A DNA stretch of 64,000 nucleotides from assembly GCA_024227155.1 (NCBI GenBank), contig JAAELB010000218.1, positions 1-64,000 of the forward strand, given 5' to 3'. Origin of the DNA: Desulfobulbaceae bacterium (GTDB lineage: Bacteria > Desulfobacterota > Desulfobulbia > Desulfobulbales > Desulfocapsaceae). How positions within the stretch are numbered: the stretch's first letter is position 1; each line of letters opens with the position of its first letter. Positions 36,417-44,994 of this stretch are shown here, piece after piece. Below the pieces are notes generated by a model, which worked only from the letters and a program-made list of their open reading frames with translations, was not told the origin of the DNA and ran no database searches. The translations under genes and the position numbers were made by a program.

Positions 36417-37343
36417 ATGAAAATCATTGAGCCTTCGTTTGAGATACAAGATGACCTGGATAACTCCTCTATTGCCATCCGCCTTGAGGAGTGCGGACGT
36501 GTTTGTTACAAAAGTGAAGATAAGATCTCTTTAGATTCAGCAATTCCTTTTGTAATAAAAATCGCAGAGCATGGACACAATTCTGTTCTGGAGATGGCTG
36601 TGGTTACTTTTCAGGTTACCTGTCACCCGGATCATGTCCTTGAGTTGCTCTCGTGTCAACCGAAGTACCTTGAGATTGACCGGGTTGATAATGGCATGTT
36701 GGTGACCGGTTCTATACGTACTTTCAGAGAGCTCTATGTTAATCATCCCCACAATCAACTGGTCAACGATCTGGTAGCTGGATTGGCAGCTAAAGAGCCT
36801 CACCTGTTTGAAAAGATCTTTGATGCGGACAAGGCTATTGAGGCTGATCCTCAAGTTTCAATAAAGAAAATGTCTCTTGCGGAGGTGGAAGCTCTTCCGC
36901 AAGAGTTGAAGATACGCCATCGTTATCTGAGTGTCAGGTTTTTTGTAAACCGCGCCGTCACCCATGAACTTGTCCGCCACAGGCCGTGTTCCTTCCTTCA
37001 GGAAAGCCAGAGGTACTGCAGGTATAGCCAGGATAAATTTGATAACCAGGTGACTTTTGTAAAACCTATGTTCTTCAGTGAAGGCAGTGAGGAATATAGG
37101 CTGTGGCAAGAGGCAATGGAGGAGACTGAGGCGAGGTATCTGAAACTGCTTGAAACTGCAACACCTCAGGCGGCCAGGACTGTGTTGCCCAATTCCTGTA
37201 AAACAGAAATTATCGTCTATTGTAACCTCTCAGAGTGGGCGCATATCTTTGCCCTCAGGACATCCAAGGCTGCAGAACCTTCGATGCGTGAGATTATGGT
37301 ACCTTTGCAGTTGGAACTGCAAAAGAGATACCCCATGTTGTAG
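36417..37343 (+). CDS. thyX: FAD-dependent thymidylate synthase
   Basis: 308 residues. It methylates dUMP using methylenetetrahydrofolate and FAD. The ThyX signature RHRx7S is present as RHRPCSFLQES followed by QRYCRYS. EHGHNSVLEMAVVTFQ and NSCKTEIIVYCNLSEWAHIF are further family segments. GGAGG lies before ATG 36417. It shares an operon with nifU and nifS and is followed by a strong terminator. Confidence 0.92.
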   Translation: MKIIEPSFEIQDDLDNSSIAIRLEECGRVCYKSEDKISLDSAIPFVIKIAEHGHNSVLEMAVVTFQVTCHPDHVLELLSCQPKYLEIDRVDNGMLVTGSIRTFRELYVNHPHNQLVNDLVAGLAAKEPHLFEKIFDADKAIEADPQVSIKKMSLAEVEALPQELKIRHRYLSVRFFVNRAVTHELVRHRPCSFLQESQRYCRYSQDKFDNQVTFVKPMFFSEGSEEYRLWQEAMEETEARYLKLLETATPQAARTVLPNSCKTEIIVYCNLSEWAHIFALRTSKAAEPSMREIMVPLQLELQKRYPML

Positions 37344-37390
37344 AAATGCCATAAACTGTCCCGGATGGGGTAGCAAGCTAAGCCTTATTG

Positions 37391-37436
37391 AAATCTTCCT
37401 GTTCTGGTAATTAGAGCAGGAAGATTTTTTGTTTTT
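37391..37436 (+). terminator. Rho-independent terminator after the nifU-nifS-thyX operon
   Basis: AAATCTTCCTG (37391-37401) pairs perfectly with CAGGAAGATTT (37417-37427), followed by a T-rich run. It lies 48 bases after the thyX stop. Confidence 0.85.
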
Positions 37437-37442
37437 ATCTTC

Positions 37443-37583
37443 TAACACCCCACAAGGGGGTACTCAGTTCAGTTCCTCCTTGAGGGGGATAAGTGCCTTG
37501 GTGGTAAAAGGAATTTAATGATTTCATAAAGAGTTCCTGAGTTTCTTGTTTTTTATGACAGAAATGAATTTATAAGGCACTAA
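37443..37583 (+). repeat. Dispersed hairpin repeat, copy F1 (long form)
   Basis: Begins TAACACCCCACAAGGGGGTA, which contains a CCCC-ACAA-GGGG hairpin. CCTC-CTT-GAGG and GGATAAGTGCCTT follow, then a pairing inner segment around TTTCTTGTTTTTTATGACAG, and it ends TAAGGCACTAA. It is nearly identical to copy C. It directly abuts copy F2. Confidence 0.9.
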
Positions 37584-37693
37584 CACCCCACAAGGGGGTA
37601 TAAGTGCCTTGCCGATTACTCTAAGTTCTTAATTTCATTACAGTCTCCAGATTACTTGTTTTTTATTGCAGTTTCTCTGGAATAAGGCACTAA
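37581..37693 (+). repeat. Dispersed hairpin repeat, copy F2 (tandem with F1)
   Basis: Begins with the identical 20 bases TAACACCCCACAAGGGGGTA (37581-37600), runs straight into TAAGTGCCTT, has inner arms TCCAGA and TCTGGA around ACTTGTTTTTTATTGCAG, and ends TAAGGCACTAA. It lacks the middle hairpin of F1. The remaining ~110 bases to the PilB-type gene hold nothing I can identify. Confidence 0.85.
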
Positions 37694-37806
37694 AAGGAAA
37701 TGCTTTCAAGATACGCACTTGTATGGTTTATTTCATTAGTGGTAAAGTATCTTAAACTGTTGTGGTTATTGATGTAGTACGAATTCAATTGTAATGGTTA
37801 CTCCCT

Positions 37807-40059
37807 ATGGCGATACGTAGCTCCGCAGGTCAGAGAAAGTCTTCTATGAAGAAGACGGTAAAAGATCAATCAGGTGCCGGTAAGATTAAAATCGGTGAAC
37901 TGTTAAGTAAGGCTGGTTATATAACCCCTACGCAGCTGGAAACTGCTAAAAAAACACTGCAGAAGAGCGGCGGCCGGCTCGGTGCAATTTTGCGTCAGCT
38001 TGAGTATATAGACGAGGACACTATCTTTAATTTCCTCAGTCGCCAACACAGTTACCCGGCTGTTGTTATAAAAAATGAACCACCTGCAAAAGATGCCCTA
38101 AAACTTCTCACCTATGAACAGGCGAAGGAATTTATGGCTTTTCCGCTCCGGATGGCGGGGAAAACATTGCAGGTGACGATGGCGGAGCCATCGGATGCAA
38201 CTGCTGTGGAGGAACTGCAGAATCAGGTCAATAGAGAGCTTTCGGTTTGTGTTTCCACTGAAAGTGACATCGTTGCCGCCTATCAGAAATATTATGGTAT
38301 AGATGACGCTGAAGCACATTCTTTTCTCGGAGGGGTGGAGGATGATGCAGAAGAAGAGCTCGACATCACGCAGGTCGATGACTTTGGCTCGATTGTTGCT
38401 GAAGCAGCGGACGGCTTTGAGATAGATACCGGTATTGAAGATGATATTGGGGATCAATTTGCCGCTTCAGATGCCCCAATCATAAAGCTTGTAAACGGCG
38501 TATTGGTAAAAGCTGTTCAGGATGGGGTGTCTGATATCCATGTCGAACCCTATGAAAAAACGATGCAGGTGCGTTATCGTAAGGATGGTTCTCTGTTTAA
38601 GACAATGAACCTGCCGCTAACCATCAAAAATGCGCTGGTGGCAAGGATGAAAATCCTCGCTGGCCTGGATATTACCGAGAGACGTGTGCCACAGGATGGT
38701 CGTATCAAGATGCGTATGGGCAGAAATCGATCCGTTGATTTTCGTGTCTCCTCCCTGCCGACTCTTTTCGGTGAATCCGTAGTTCTTCGTATTCTTGATA
38801 AGGGGTCTCTGAATGTTGATCTGACCAAACTCGGCTTTGAGGTAGAGACTTTTGAGATGCTTAAAAGATGTCTCAAACGCCCACAGGGCTTACTTTTGGT
38901 TACAGGCCCTACCGGTTCCGGTAAAACGGTAACCCTGTACTCTGCTCTGAACTCCATGAACAGTGAGGATATCAAGATCCTTACAGCGGAGGATCCTGTT
39001 GAGTTTAACTTTAAAGGGATCAATCAGGTTAATGTTCACCAGGAAGTGGGCATGACATTTGCCGCTGCGCTAAAGGCATTTCTCCGACAGGATCCTGACA
39101 TAATAATGGTAGGTGAGATTCGTGATATAGAAACAGCGGAGATCGCTATCAAAGCTGCTATGACAGGCCATCTGGTCTTCTCCACGCTTCACACCAATGA
39201 CAGTCCGGCAACAATTGGTCGTTTGATTGATATAGGCATACCGCCATTTATGCTTGCATCTTCAGTATCAATGGTTCTTTCCCAGCGCCTTGGCCGAAGG
39301 CTTTGCGGCGCTTGTAAGCAGGAAGTCCAGTATGAAAACGAAGAGCTGCTGAAGTTTGGTTTTAACGAGGAAGAGCTGGATGATCTGGTGATAATGGGAC
39401 CAAATGGCTGCCCCGAATGCAATGGTCTCGGTTACAAAGGGCGTGTTGGTTTCTTTGAGTTGATGGAAGTCAACGACGAGGTAGCAAAGGCAATTAATGC
39501 GGAAGTGCCAGAAGATCAGCTGAGGAAAATAGCGATTCAGGAAGGGATGGTTCCCTTGAGAGGAGCTGCCCTGCAAAAGGTCAGGGAAGGGATAACCAGT
39601 ATTGATGAGGCGTTAAGGAGAACTGTTGCGCATAAAGAAAGTCTTCCTGCCTATATGGTCAACCCTGATGAAGAAAATTATGAAGATGGTGATGTAATAA
39701 TTAGAGAGGGGAATAACGATATAGATTTTTTCAAGCTTATTCGTGGTGGCCTTACGGTTATTAAAGGTGGAAAAAAGATCGCCGAGCTAACTGAACCGGG
39801 TGAGTTTTTTGGTGAAATGGCTTCGATAACAGGTGAGCAACGTACAGCATCTATCATCTCCCAGGGTCGTGCTACGGTAAAAAGATACCCCGGAGACAAG
39901 ATCGATGAAATTATTGAAAAATATCCGGATGTCTCAAGGCACCTTTTCAGTACTATGACAAAGCGCCTACAAAAATCCAACCAGATAATTGTAAAGCTTG
40001 CAGGTGGCCGCAGACCTCCTCCTGGTCCGGGTGCACCACCTGCACCAAATCGACGCTAA
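37807..40059 (+). CDS. GspE/PilB-type ATPase with C-terminal cyclic nucleotide-binding domain
   Basis: 750 residues; an in-frame ATG at 37846 preceded by AGAGAAAG is an equally plausible start. Residues ~25-180 are an MshEN-like N-terminal domain (KIGELLSKAGYITPTQLE), a fold that binds cyclic di-GMP in relatives. The secretion ATPase core has Walker A GPTGSGKTVTLYSAL near 368, an Asp box and Walker B, and a zinc tetracysteine (CGAC near 499, CPEC near 535). Residues ~615-730 are a cNMP-binding domain (EPGEFFGEMASITGEQRTAS), which ordinary PilB/GspE proteins of ~560 residues lack. The tail is Pro/Gly-rich. No pilin or secretin genes are adjacent. It probably powers a type IV pilus or type II secretion system encoded elsewhere. 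Confidence 0.92.
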   Translation: MAIRSSAGQRKSSMKKTVKDQSGAGKIKIGELLSKAGYITPTQLETAKKTLQKSGGRLGAILRQLEYIDEDTIFNFLSRQHSYPAVVIKNEPPAKDALKLLTYEQAKEFMAFPLRMAGKTLQVTMAEPSDATAVEELQNQVNRELSVCVSTESDIVAAYQKYYGIDDAEAHSFLGGVEDDAEEELDITQVDDFGSIVAEAADGFEIDTGIEDDIGDQFAASDAPIIKLVNGVLVKAVQDGVSDIHVEPYEKTMQVRYRKDGSLFKTMNLPLTIKNALVARMKILAGLDITERRVPQDGRIKMRMGRNRSVDFRVSSLPTLFGESVVLRILDKGSLNVDLTKLGFEVETFEMLKRCLKRPQGLLLVTGPTGSGKTVTLYSALNSMNSEDIKILTAEDPVEFNFKGINQVNVHQEVGMTFAAALKAFLRQDPDIIMVGEIRDIETAEIAIKAAMTGHLVFSTLHTNDSPATIGRLIDIGIPPFMLASSVSMVLSQRLGRRLCGACKQEVQYENEELLKFGFNEEELDDLVIMGPNGCPECNGLGYKGRVGFFELMEVNDEVAKAINAEVPEDQLRKIAIQEGMVPLRGAALQKVREGITSIDEALRRTVAHKESLPAYMVNPDEENYEDGDVIIREGNNDIDFFKLIRGGLTVIKGGKKIAELTEPGEFFGEMASITGEQRTASIISQGRATVKRYPGDKIDEIIEKYPDVSRHLFSTMTKRLQKSNQIIVKLAGGRRPPPGPGAPPAPNRR

Positions 40060-40111
40060 ATTTTGTCTGTTCTGTTGAAAACAGGTTTAGAATGGCTATT
40101 TGGGGGATATA

Positions 40112-41056
40112 TTGTTGTATGTGATTGTAGTTCTTGATGGACGCCCGGGGCATGAAAAACAAACCCTTGGTGTAGTGGCAGGGCTACGTGCGCGAACTGA
40201 AGTGATGTTGACTTCCATAAATATAAGTCATGGTATTCCCAACAGATTTAGATATGGGCTGCAGTTGCTCTTGCCCTTTCTGGCACCACTAAAGAAAAAA
40301 TTGCAGGATGCGGATCTTGTTATCGGAACCGGTAGTAGAACCCACTCGCTTGTTCTGATGCTGAAAAAAAAATATGGTATCCCGGCTTGTACCTGCATGA
40401 GTCCTAGTCTTTTTATGAGGAGACAGTTTGACTACTGTTTTGTGCCTGAGCACGATAAAATTTCGCCAGCGCGCAATATCTTTTTTACCCTTGGAGCCCC
40501 TAATCCTTGCTTCGACAGAGGGCTGCATCAGAAAGACCAGGGGCTTATATTGTTGGGAGGCATAGATAAAAACAGCCATGACTGGGATTGTGATGAGATC
40601 TCAGAGCAGGTTCTTGCAATAATAGAGAGTGATCAGGGAAGATTTTGGACAATTTCTTCCTCGCCAAGGACTCCTTTGACCACGGTGGATAAGATACGAA
40701 AACAAATTAATACAGGTAAAAATGCGCGTTTTTTTGAGTACAGTCAAACTCCTCCAGGTTGGATAGAAGAACAATATGACCGATGTGGAATGGTCTGGGT
40801 GACCAGTGATTCTATCTCTATGCTCTATGAGGCGTTGAGTTCAGGGTGTCAGGTTAATATTTTTCCAATGAAATGGTTGCGAAAGAACTGTAAATTCAGG
40901 AAAAACGAGCAGTTACTCCTTCGGAAAGGGATCGTCTCTTCATATAGCGCATGGTTCAAGCAGCACCAGAGTGGGTGTTGTAAGAGTAAACTTAACGAGG
41001 CGCAACGCTGCGCCGACAAAATATTGGAAACATGGTGGCCGAAAAGCTTACTGTAG
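40112..41056 (+). CDS. ELM1/GtrOC1-family protein (putative nucleoside-diphosphate-sugar-related glycosyltransferase)
   Basis: About 314 residues. The start is unclear: GGGGGAT at 40101-40107 fits TTG at 40112 or 40115, while TTG 40100 is the longest. The family is annotated as mitochondrial fission protein ELM1-like and has a GT-B-like fold. Features are VLDGRPGHEKQTLGV near the start, LVIGTGSRTHSLVLML, and WVTSDSISMLYEALSSGC near the C-terminus. The function in bacteria is uncertain. Genes of this type lie in lipopolysaccharide-core or envelope clusters, and this one overlaps the following double glycosyltransferase gene by 25 bases, supporting a joint glycan role. Confidence 0.75.
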   Translation: MLYVIVVLDGRPGHEKQTLGVVAGLRARTEVMLTSINISHGIPNRFRYGLQLLLPFLAPLKKKLQDADLVIGTGSRTHSLVLMLKKKYGIPACTCMSPSLFMRRQFDYCFVPEHDKISPARNIFFTLGAPNPCFDRGLHQKDQGLILLGGIDKNSHDWDCDEISEQVLAIIESDQGRFWTISSSPRTPLTTVDKIRKQINTGKNARFFEYSQTPPGWIEEQYDRCGMVWVTSDSISMLYEALSSGCQVNIFPMKWLRKNCKFRKNEQLLLRKGIVSSYSAWFKQHQSGCCKSKLNEAQRCADKILETWWPKSLL

Positions 41057-43338
41057 TACAGCTACTGCCCGATTTAGAAGAGGGCGGTGTTGAGGGGGAA
41101 ACGGTTGACCTTGCAATTTATCTTGCAGAAACAGGGCACCGTTCCATTGTGATTTCAGGGGGAGGCCGTCTGGTGCCTCTGCTTGAAAGAGCCGGATGTA
41201 TACATCTTCAGTGGTCATTTGTTGGGGAAAAAAGCTTCCGATGTCTACAGTATATTCCAAAGTTAAAAAAGTATCTTCTGGACGAAAACGTTGATATTAT
41301 TCACCTCCGCTCGCGATTACCCGCGTGGATAGGCTACCTGGCATGGAAACTTATTCCCGAGGATAAAAGACCGTCATTAATTACCACCTTCCATGGCTTT
41401 TACTCTGTCAACTCGTACTCTTGTATAATGACAAAAGGGGAGAGAGTTGCCGCTGTTTCTGAAACAATTAAAAATCACATTATTCAAAACTACCGGGTAG
41501 ATGATAAAAATATTTGTCTTATTCACGGAGGATTTGATGCCAGCGAATTTTCACCTGGGTCTGTTTCGGAGGAACGTGTAGAGCGACTGAGGCAAAGATG
41601 GCTTTTAGAAGCTGGCGATAAGAAAATTATCATTCTTCCAGGACGGGTGACTTTGTGGAAAGGCCAGAATATACTGATAGAGAGTTTGGCTCTCCTTGAA
41701 AAGAAGAATTTCATCTGTCTGCTTATAGGGGATACGGAAGAAAATCCCTCGTATACCAAAAAACTACAGGATCTAATTAACCTGAGAGGCTTGAAAAAAC
41801 ATGTTTTTCTCGCAGGTCATTGTGATGATATGCCCGCTGCACTGCTTCTTGCGGATATTGTAGTTTCAGCGTCCTCAACCCAGCCCGAGGCCTTTGGCAA
41901 GGTTGCCATTGAGGCAATGGCAATGGGCAAACCTGTGATTGCTACTGCCCATGGAGGTAGCCTGGAAACCGTTGTTGATGGGGAGACTGGTTGGCTGGTA
42001 CCACCTATGAATTCAGTGGCAATGTCTGAAGCTATTGCAAAGGCATTAGGTAATTCTGAGCAGCTAGCCAGTGTGGGTGAAAAAGGCAGGGGGCATGCCC
42101 TGACACATTTTACAGCGCAGAAAATGTGTGAAAAATCGTTGGCACTTTATTATGAAATCAAGGATGAAAAGTTAAGAAAAAGACGCAAAGAAATTCTCAC
42201 CGTGATGCAGCTGTTACCGGAACTCAATAGCGGTGGAGTGGAGAGAGGTACCCTGGAGATGGCTCGCTACCTTGTAAAAAATAAACATAAATCGATTGTT
42301 GTCTCGGGTGGTGGGCGGCTTGTTGATCAACTTGAAAAAGGTGGCACAAAGCATATAGAGAGAACAATTGGTTCTAAGAGTCCGGTTGCCCTGATACATA
42401 TTCTGCCACTCAGGAGGTTGATGAAACAAGGTGTTGATATCCTTCACCTGCGATCACGGATGCCTGCATGGATTGCCTATGTTGCCTGGCTCTCACTTCC
42501 TCCGTCAAGAAGACCAGTTCTACTGACGACATTTCATGGGTTTTATTCTGTTAATGCATACAGTGCTGTTATGACTAAAGGGGATGGTGTTATCGCGGTT
42601 TCCGATTCAATAAAACAGCATATTGCTGATAATTATTCCCGTGTGGGAAATGTGAAATTGATTTTCAGGGGGGTTGAGGCGTCTTCTTTTGATCCACGTA
42701 TGGTAAGCAGGGCAAGGGTAGAAAAGCTGATGCAGAGATGGGGGATTAAAGGAAACAGTCCGGTTCTCATGCTTCCTGGAAGGCTGACAAGGTTAAAGGG
42801 GCAGGAATATTTTTTACAAAGTTTATTGCGGGTACATGATAACAACTTTCAGGCCGTACTCGTGGGAGATACAGAAGAAAACTCAGCGTATACACTCGAA
42901 CTTAAAGAGTTTATCGAAAAGAACAACCTGAGGGATAAGGTTCGTCTCGTCGGACATTGCAGTGATATGCCGGCCGCTTTTTTAGTAGCTGATATCGTTA
43001 TCTCAGCGTCCAGTCTTGAGCCGGAAGCATTTGGCAGAACCACCGTTGAAGCCATGGCTATGGGATGTCCTGTTATCGTAACGGCACACGGTGGGAGTCT
43101 TGAAACGGTTATCCCGGGTGAAAATGGCTGGTTGGTGAAGCCATCCGATCCTGACGATTTAGCAAGAGCTATTGACGAAGCTTTGTCAATGGACTCTAAC
43201 TTTTTACGAGAAATAGGTCGAAACAATAGAGAACGGGTTACGAAAAACTTCACAGCCAAAGCAATGTGTGACCAAACACTTGCATTTTACAATGATTTGT
43301 TGAAGCTCAGACTTTCAACAGTGAAGAATAATAGGTGA
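41032..43338 (+). CDS. Double-length GT4 glycosyltransferase (two tandem complete domains)
   Basis: 768 residues, twice the usual ~380. Residues ~5-383 and ~386-768 are two full GT-B family 4 units that align along their whole length: LTVVQLLPDLEEGGVE with LTVMQLLPELNSGGVE, IIHLRSRLPAWIGYLAW with ILHLRSRMPAWIAYVAW, TTFHGFYSVN in both. Both keep the donor-site EX7E motif (EAFGKVAIE, EAFGRTTVE) and AHGGSLETV. The first unit reads GGVEGET where the second has GGVERGT, a change in the conserved N-terminal loop. The product probably adds two sugars in series to an envelope glycan, or one unit is regulatory. It follows the ELM1-like gene with overlap. Confidence 0.9.
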   Translation: MVAEKLTVVQLLPDLEEGGVEGETVDLAIYLAETGHRSIVISGGGRLVPLLERAGCIHLQWSFVGEKSFRCLQYIPKLKKYLLDENVDIIHLRSRLPAWIGYLAWKLIPEDKRPSLITTFHGFYSVNSYSCIMTKGERVAAVSETIKNHIIQNYRVDDKNICLIHGGFDASEFSPGSVSEERVERLRQRWLLEAGDKKIIILPGRVTLWKGQNILIESLALLEKKNFICLLIGDTEENPSYTKKLQDLINLRGLKKHVFLAGHCDDMPAALLLADIVVSASSTQPEAFGKVAIEAMAMGKPVIATAHGGSLETVVDGETGWLVPPMNSVAMSEAIAKALGNSEQLASVGEKGRGHALTHFTAQKMCEKSLALYYEIKDEKLRKRRKEILTVMQLLPELNSGGVERGTLEMARYLVKNKHKSIVVSGGGRLVDQLEKGGTKHIERTIGSKSPVALIHILPLRRLMKQGVDILHLRSRMPAWIAYVAWLSLPPSRRPVLLTTFHGFYSVNAYSAVMTKGDGVIAVSDSIKQHIADNYSRVGNVKLIFRGVEASSFDPRMVSRARVEKLMQRWGIKGNSPVLMLPGRLTRLKGQEYFLQSLLRVHDNNFQAVLVGDTEENSAYTLELKEFIEKNNLRDKVRLVGHCSDMPAAFLVADIVISASSLEPEAFGRTTVEAMAMGCPVIVTAHGGSLETVIPGENGWLVKPSDPDDLARAIDEALSMDSNFLREIGRNNRERVTKNFTAKAMCDQTLAFYNDLLKLRLSTVKNNR

Positions 43339-43386
43339 AGATAGCTGCTGTTGTTGCCTTACAACAGCAACGAACAGCAACAGAGA

Positions 43387-43569
43387 CTACTCTTCATTAC
43401 ATTGGCGTCTTAGAAATTCAGCCTCCTTGGGTGAAAGGTCAAACTGTATTATCACCTTTTGCAGGATTGAGTTTCTACCGATGCCTTTTTGGGCCTCAAG
43501 TTGTTCTGAAAATTCCCTGATAGCTTTTTTTATCTTATCCCCAGGGGGGTGGATAGAACTATTGCTCAT
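43387..43569 (-). CDS. Small conserved-looking protein of unknown function
   Basis: 60 residues, charged and helical: DKIKKAIREFSEQLEAQKG, then NSILQKVIIQFDLSPKEAEF, ending LRRQCNEE. AGGA lies 8 bases before the ATG, and the base composition fits coding sequence. No family is recognised. It is alone on the minus strand between plus-strand operons. Confidence 0.6.
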   Translation of the reverse strand: MSNSSIHPPGDKIKKAIREFSEQLEAQKGIGRNSILQKVIIQFDLSPKEAEFLRRQCNEE

Positions 43570-43599
43570 TGGGCATCCTGTTTAATGAAGGTCGTTATC

Positions 43600-43622
43600 A
43601 TTACCTGTTTATCGGGTTGGGC
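43600..43622. repeat. Possible partial dispersed repeat module, copy J
   Basis: ACCTGTTTATCGGGTT matches copy I (TCCTGTTTATCGGGGTT) and the left module of copy B in reverse complement. It is short and could be chance. Confidence 0.25.
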
Positions 43623-43760
43623 AATGGTTTAGGTGGTGTGCTACTTAATAATATGGTATAGCCCATCTTTTGTCATTGCCAAACTGTTTACTTCAGCAAT
43701 TCATTCGAAGTCTGCGCTTAATTTTCCGTTTGGTGGGGGAAGTTAAGATTTGTAACCATC

Positions 43761-43790
43761 TTGACGCAGTTTATGATACTTTGATACAAT
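43761..43790 (+). promoter_or_regulatory. Probable sigma-70 promoter for yqgE-ykgJ-rlmH
   Basis: TTGACG (43761-43766) and TACAAT (43785-43790) are separated by 18 bases. This is the best -35/-10 pair seen in the 336-base gap at 43570-43905, which otherwise holds no gene I can support. Confidence 0.55.
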
Positions 43791-43905
43791 TTAATAAAGG
43801 AATGAAACCTTTTTTACTTCAATGCATCTTGAGTGGGGGGAGTGGTAGTAGGATTGACCCCATGGTGCAAATATCTCTTATGGCGTATATAAGCAGGTGA
43901 TTCAA

Positions 43906-44469
43906 TTGGACACAGGATTTAACTCATTGATCGGAAATTTTCTTATATCCACACCCCAAATGCCGGATCCCAGATTTGCAGAACATGTGATCTATATTTG
44001 TGCCCATAATGATGAGGGTGCAATGGGGGTTGCCATCAATAGGCCAAACTCATCAATCTCTCTTGCTGAGGTTTTGCAGGGCACTGGGTTGCCCGTGCCT
44101 GGTGAGACTTTACCGCCCGTTTATATAGGTGGTCCGGTGGAACTCGAATCCGCATTTATACTGTTTTTGTCGGAGTATTCAACAGAACACAAACTTAACG
44201 TCAGCAAGACTGTTTCTCTCACTCGCGAAACAAAAGTACTTGAAGATATTTCCAGGGGGGAAGGGCCTGAACATTATCTTTTTATTTTGGGATATACCGG
44301 CTGGGGGCCGGGACAACTCGAGAGGGAGCTTGTTGAACAGGGATGGCTTACATTGCCCGCCAGTGATGATATTATATTTCATATGGATGATTCTCAAAAA
44401 TGGAAAGCGGCTGCTATGCAGTACGGTATTGATATTACTATTTTTGAGGATGAAATTGGCTATGCCTGA
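43906..44469 (+). CDS. yqgE: YqgE/AlgH family protein (DUF179)
   Basis: 187 residues if started at TTG 43906, which has AGGTGA at correct spacing; GTG 43897 is the alternative. The family signature is present: SLIGNFLISTPQMPDPRFAEHV, AMGVAINRP, PVYIGGPVE, and FILGYTGWGPGQLERE. The function is not settled; members are cytoplasmic and annotated as putative transcriptional regulators. It heads a likely operon with ykgJ-like and rlmH. Confidence 0.9.
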   Translation: MDTGFNSLIGNFLISTPQMPDPRFAEHVIYICAHNDEGAMGVAINRPNSSISLAEVLQGTGLPVPGETLPPVYIGGPVELESAFILFLSEYSTEHKLNVSKTVSLTRETKVLEDISRGEGPEHYLFILGYTGWGPGQLERELVEQGWLTLPASDDIIFHMDDSQKWKAAAMQYGIDITIFEDEIGYA

Positions 44470-44573
44470 AACGATGGCTTGACCACTAAGATGCTTTAGT
44501 GCCTCAGAGGGGTGGAGTACATTCTCCTCTCGTGGTCCATTTTGATTTACTCTATTTACCAGGTGTTTGTTGT

Positions 44574-44972
44574 ATGTCTCTTGTTGCAAAAATATTTACG
44601 TGTAAAAGATGCGGTTATTGCTGCCAGGGTGAAACCACCGTCTCGTTGGATGCAGACGATCAAAAAAGGATGATTCTCTCCCTGAAAAGTAGTGAAAAAA
44701 ATGTCAGGGAAAAGTACTGGCGTGTGACCGGCAATATTGTACAGATGAAAACTGTTGCAGGGCACTGTATTTTCTACGATAACGGTTGCACGGTACATGA
44801 AGGACGTCCGTGGCGTTGTGGTCAGTGGCCTTTGCATCCGTCTATTTTGTCGGATGAAAACAATTTCAAAACCATTGCTGATTCTTGTCCTGGGATCAAA
44901 AAAGAAATTGGCTATCAAGAATTTTGTCGAATTCTCAGTGTTTTAATGGAAAAAGATAAGGTCGTTTGTTGA
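44574..44972 (+). CDS. YkgJ-family cysteine-cluster protein
   Basis: 132 residues from ATG 44574, preceded by AGGTG; the longer frame to 44499 is unsupported. An N-terminal cluster C10-x2-C13-x2-CC (CKRCGYCC) together with later cysteines (GHCIFYDNGCTVHEGRPWRC, DSCPG, EFC) follows the YkgJ/CxxCxxCC pattern. The protein is thought to bind zinc or an Fe-S cluster. Its role is unknown. It lies between yqgE and rlmH. Confidence 0.85.
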   Translation: MSLVAKIFTCKRCGYCCQGETTVSLDADDQKRMILSLKSSEKNVREKYWRVTGNIVQMKTVAGHCIFYDNGCTVHEGRPWRCGQWPLHPSILSDENNFKTIADSCPGIKKEIGYQEFCRILSVLMEKDKVVC

Positions 44973-44994
44973 TCTGGTGTGAGAGTTTGTCGAT

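Noticed and set aside
37443..37693. CRISPR array at the tandem repeat
   Set aside because: Only two copies, unequal spacing, internal hairpins shared with copies elsewhere and no cas genes.
43670..43900. 76-codon plus-strand frame before yqgE
   Set aside because: No ribosome-binding site; it spans the candidate promoter at 43761-43790 and lacks recognisable features.
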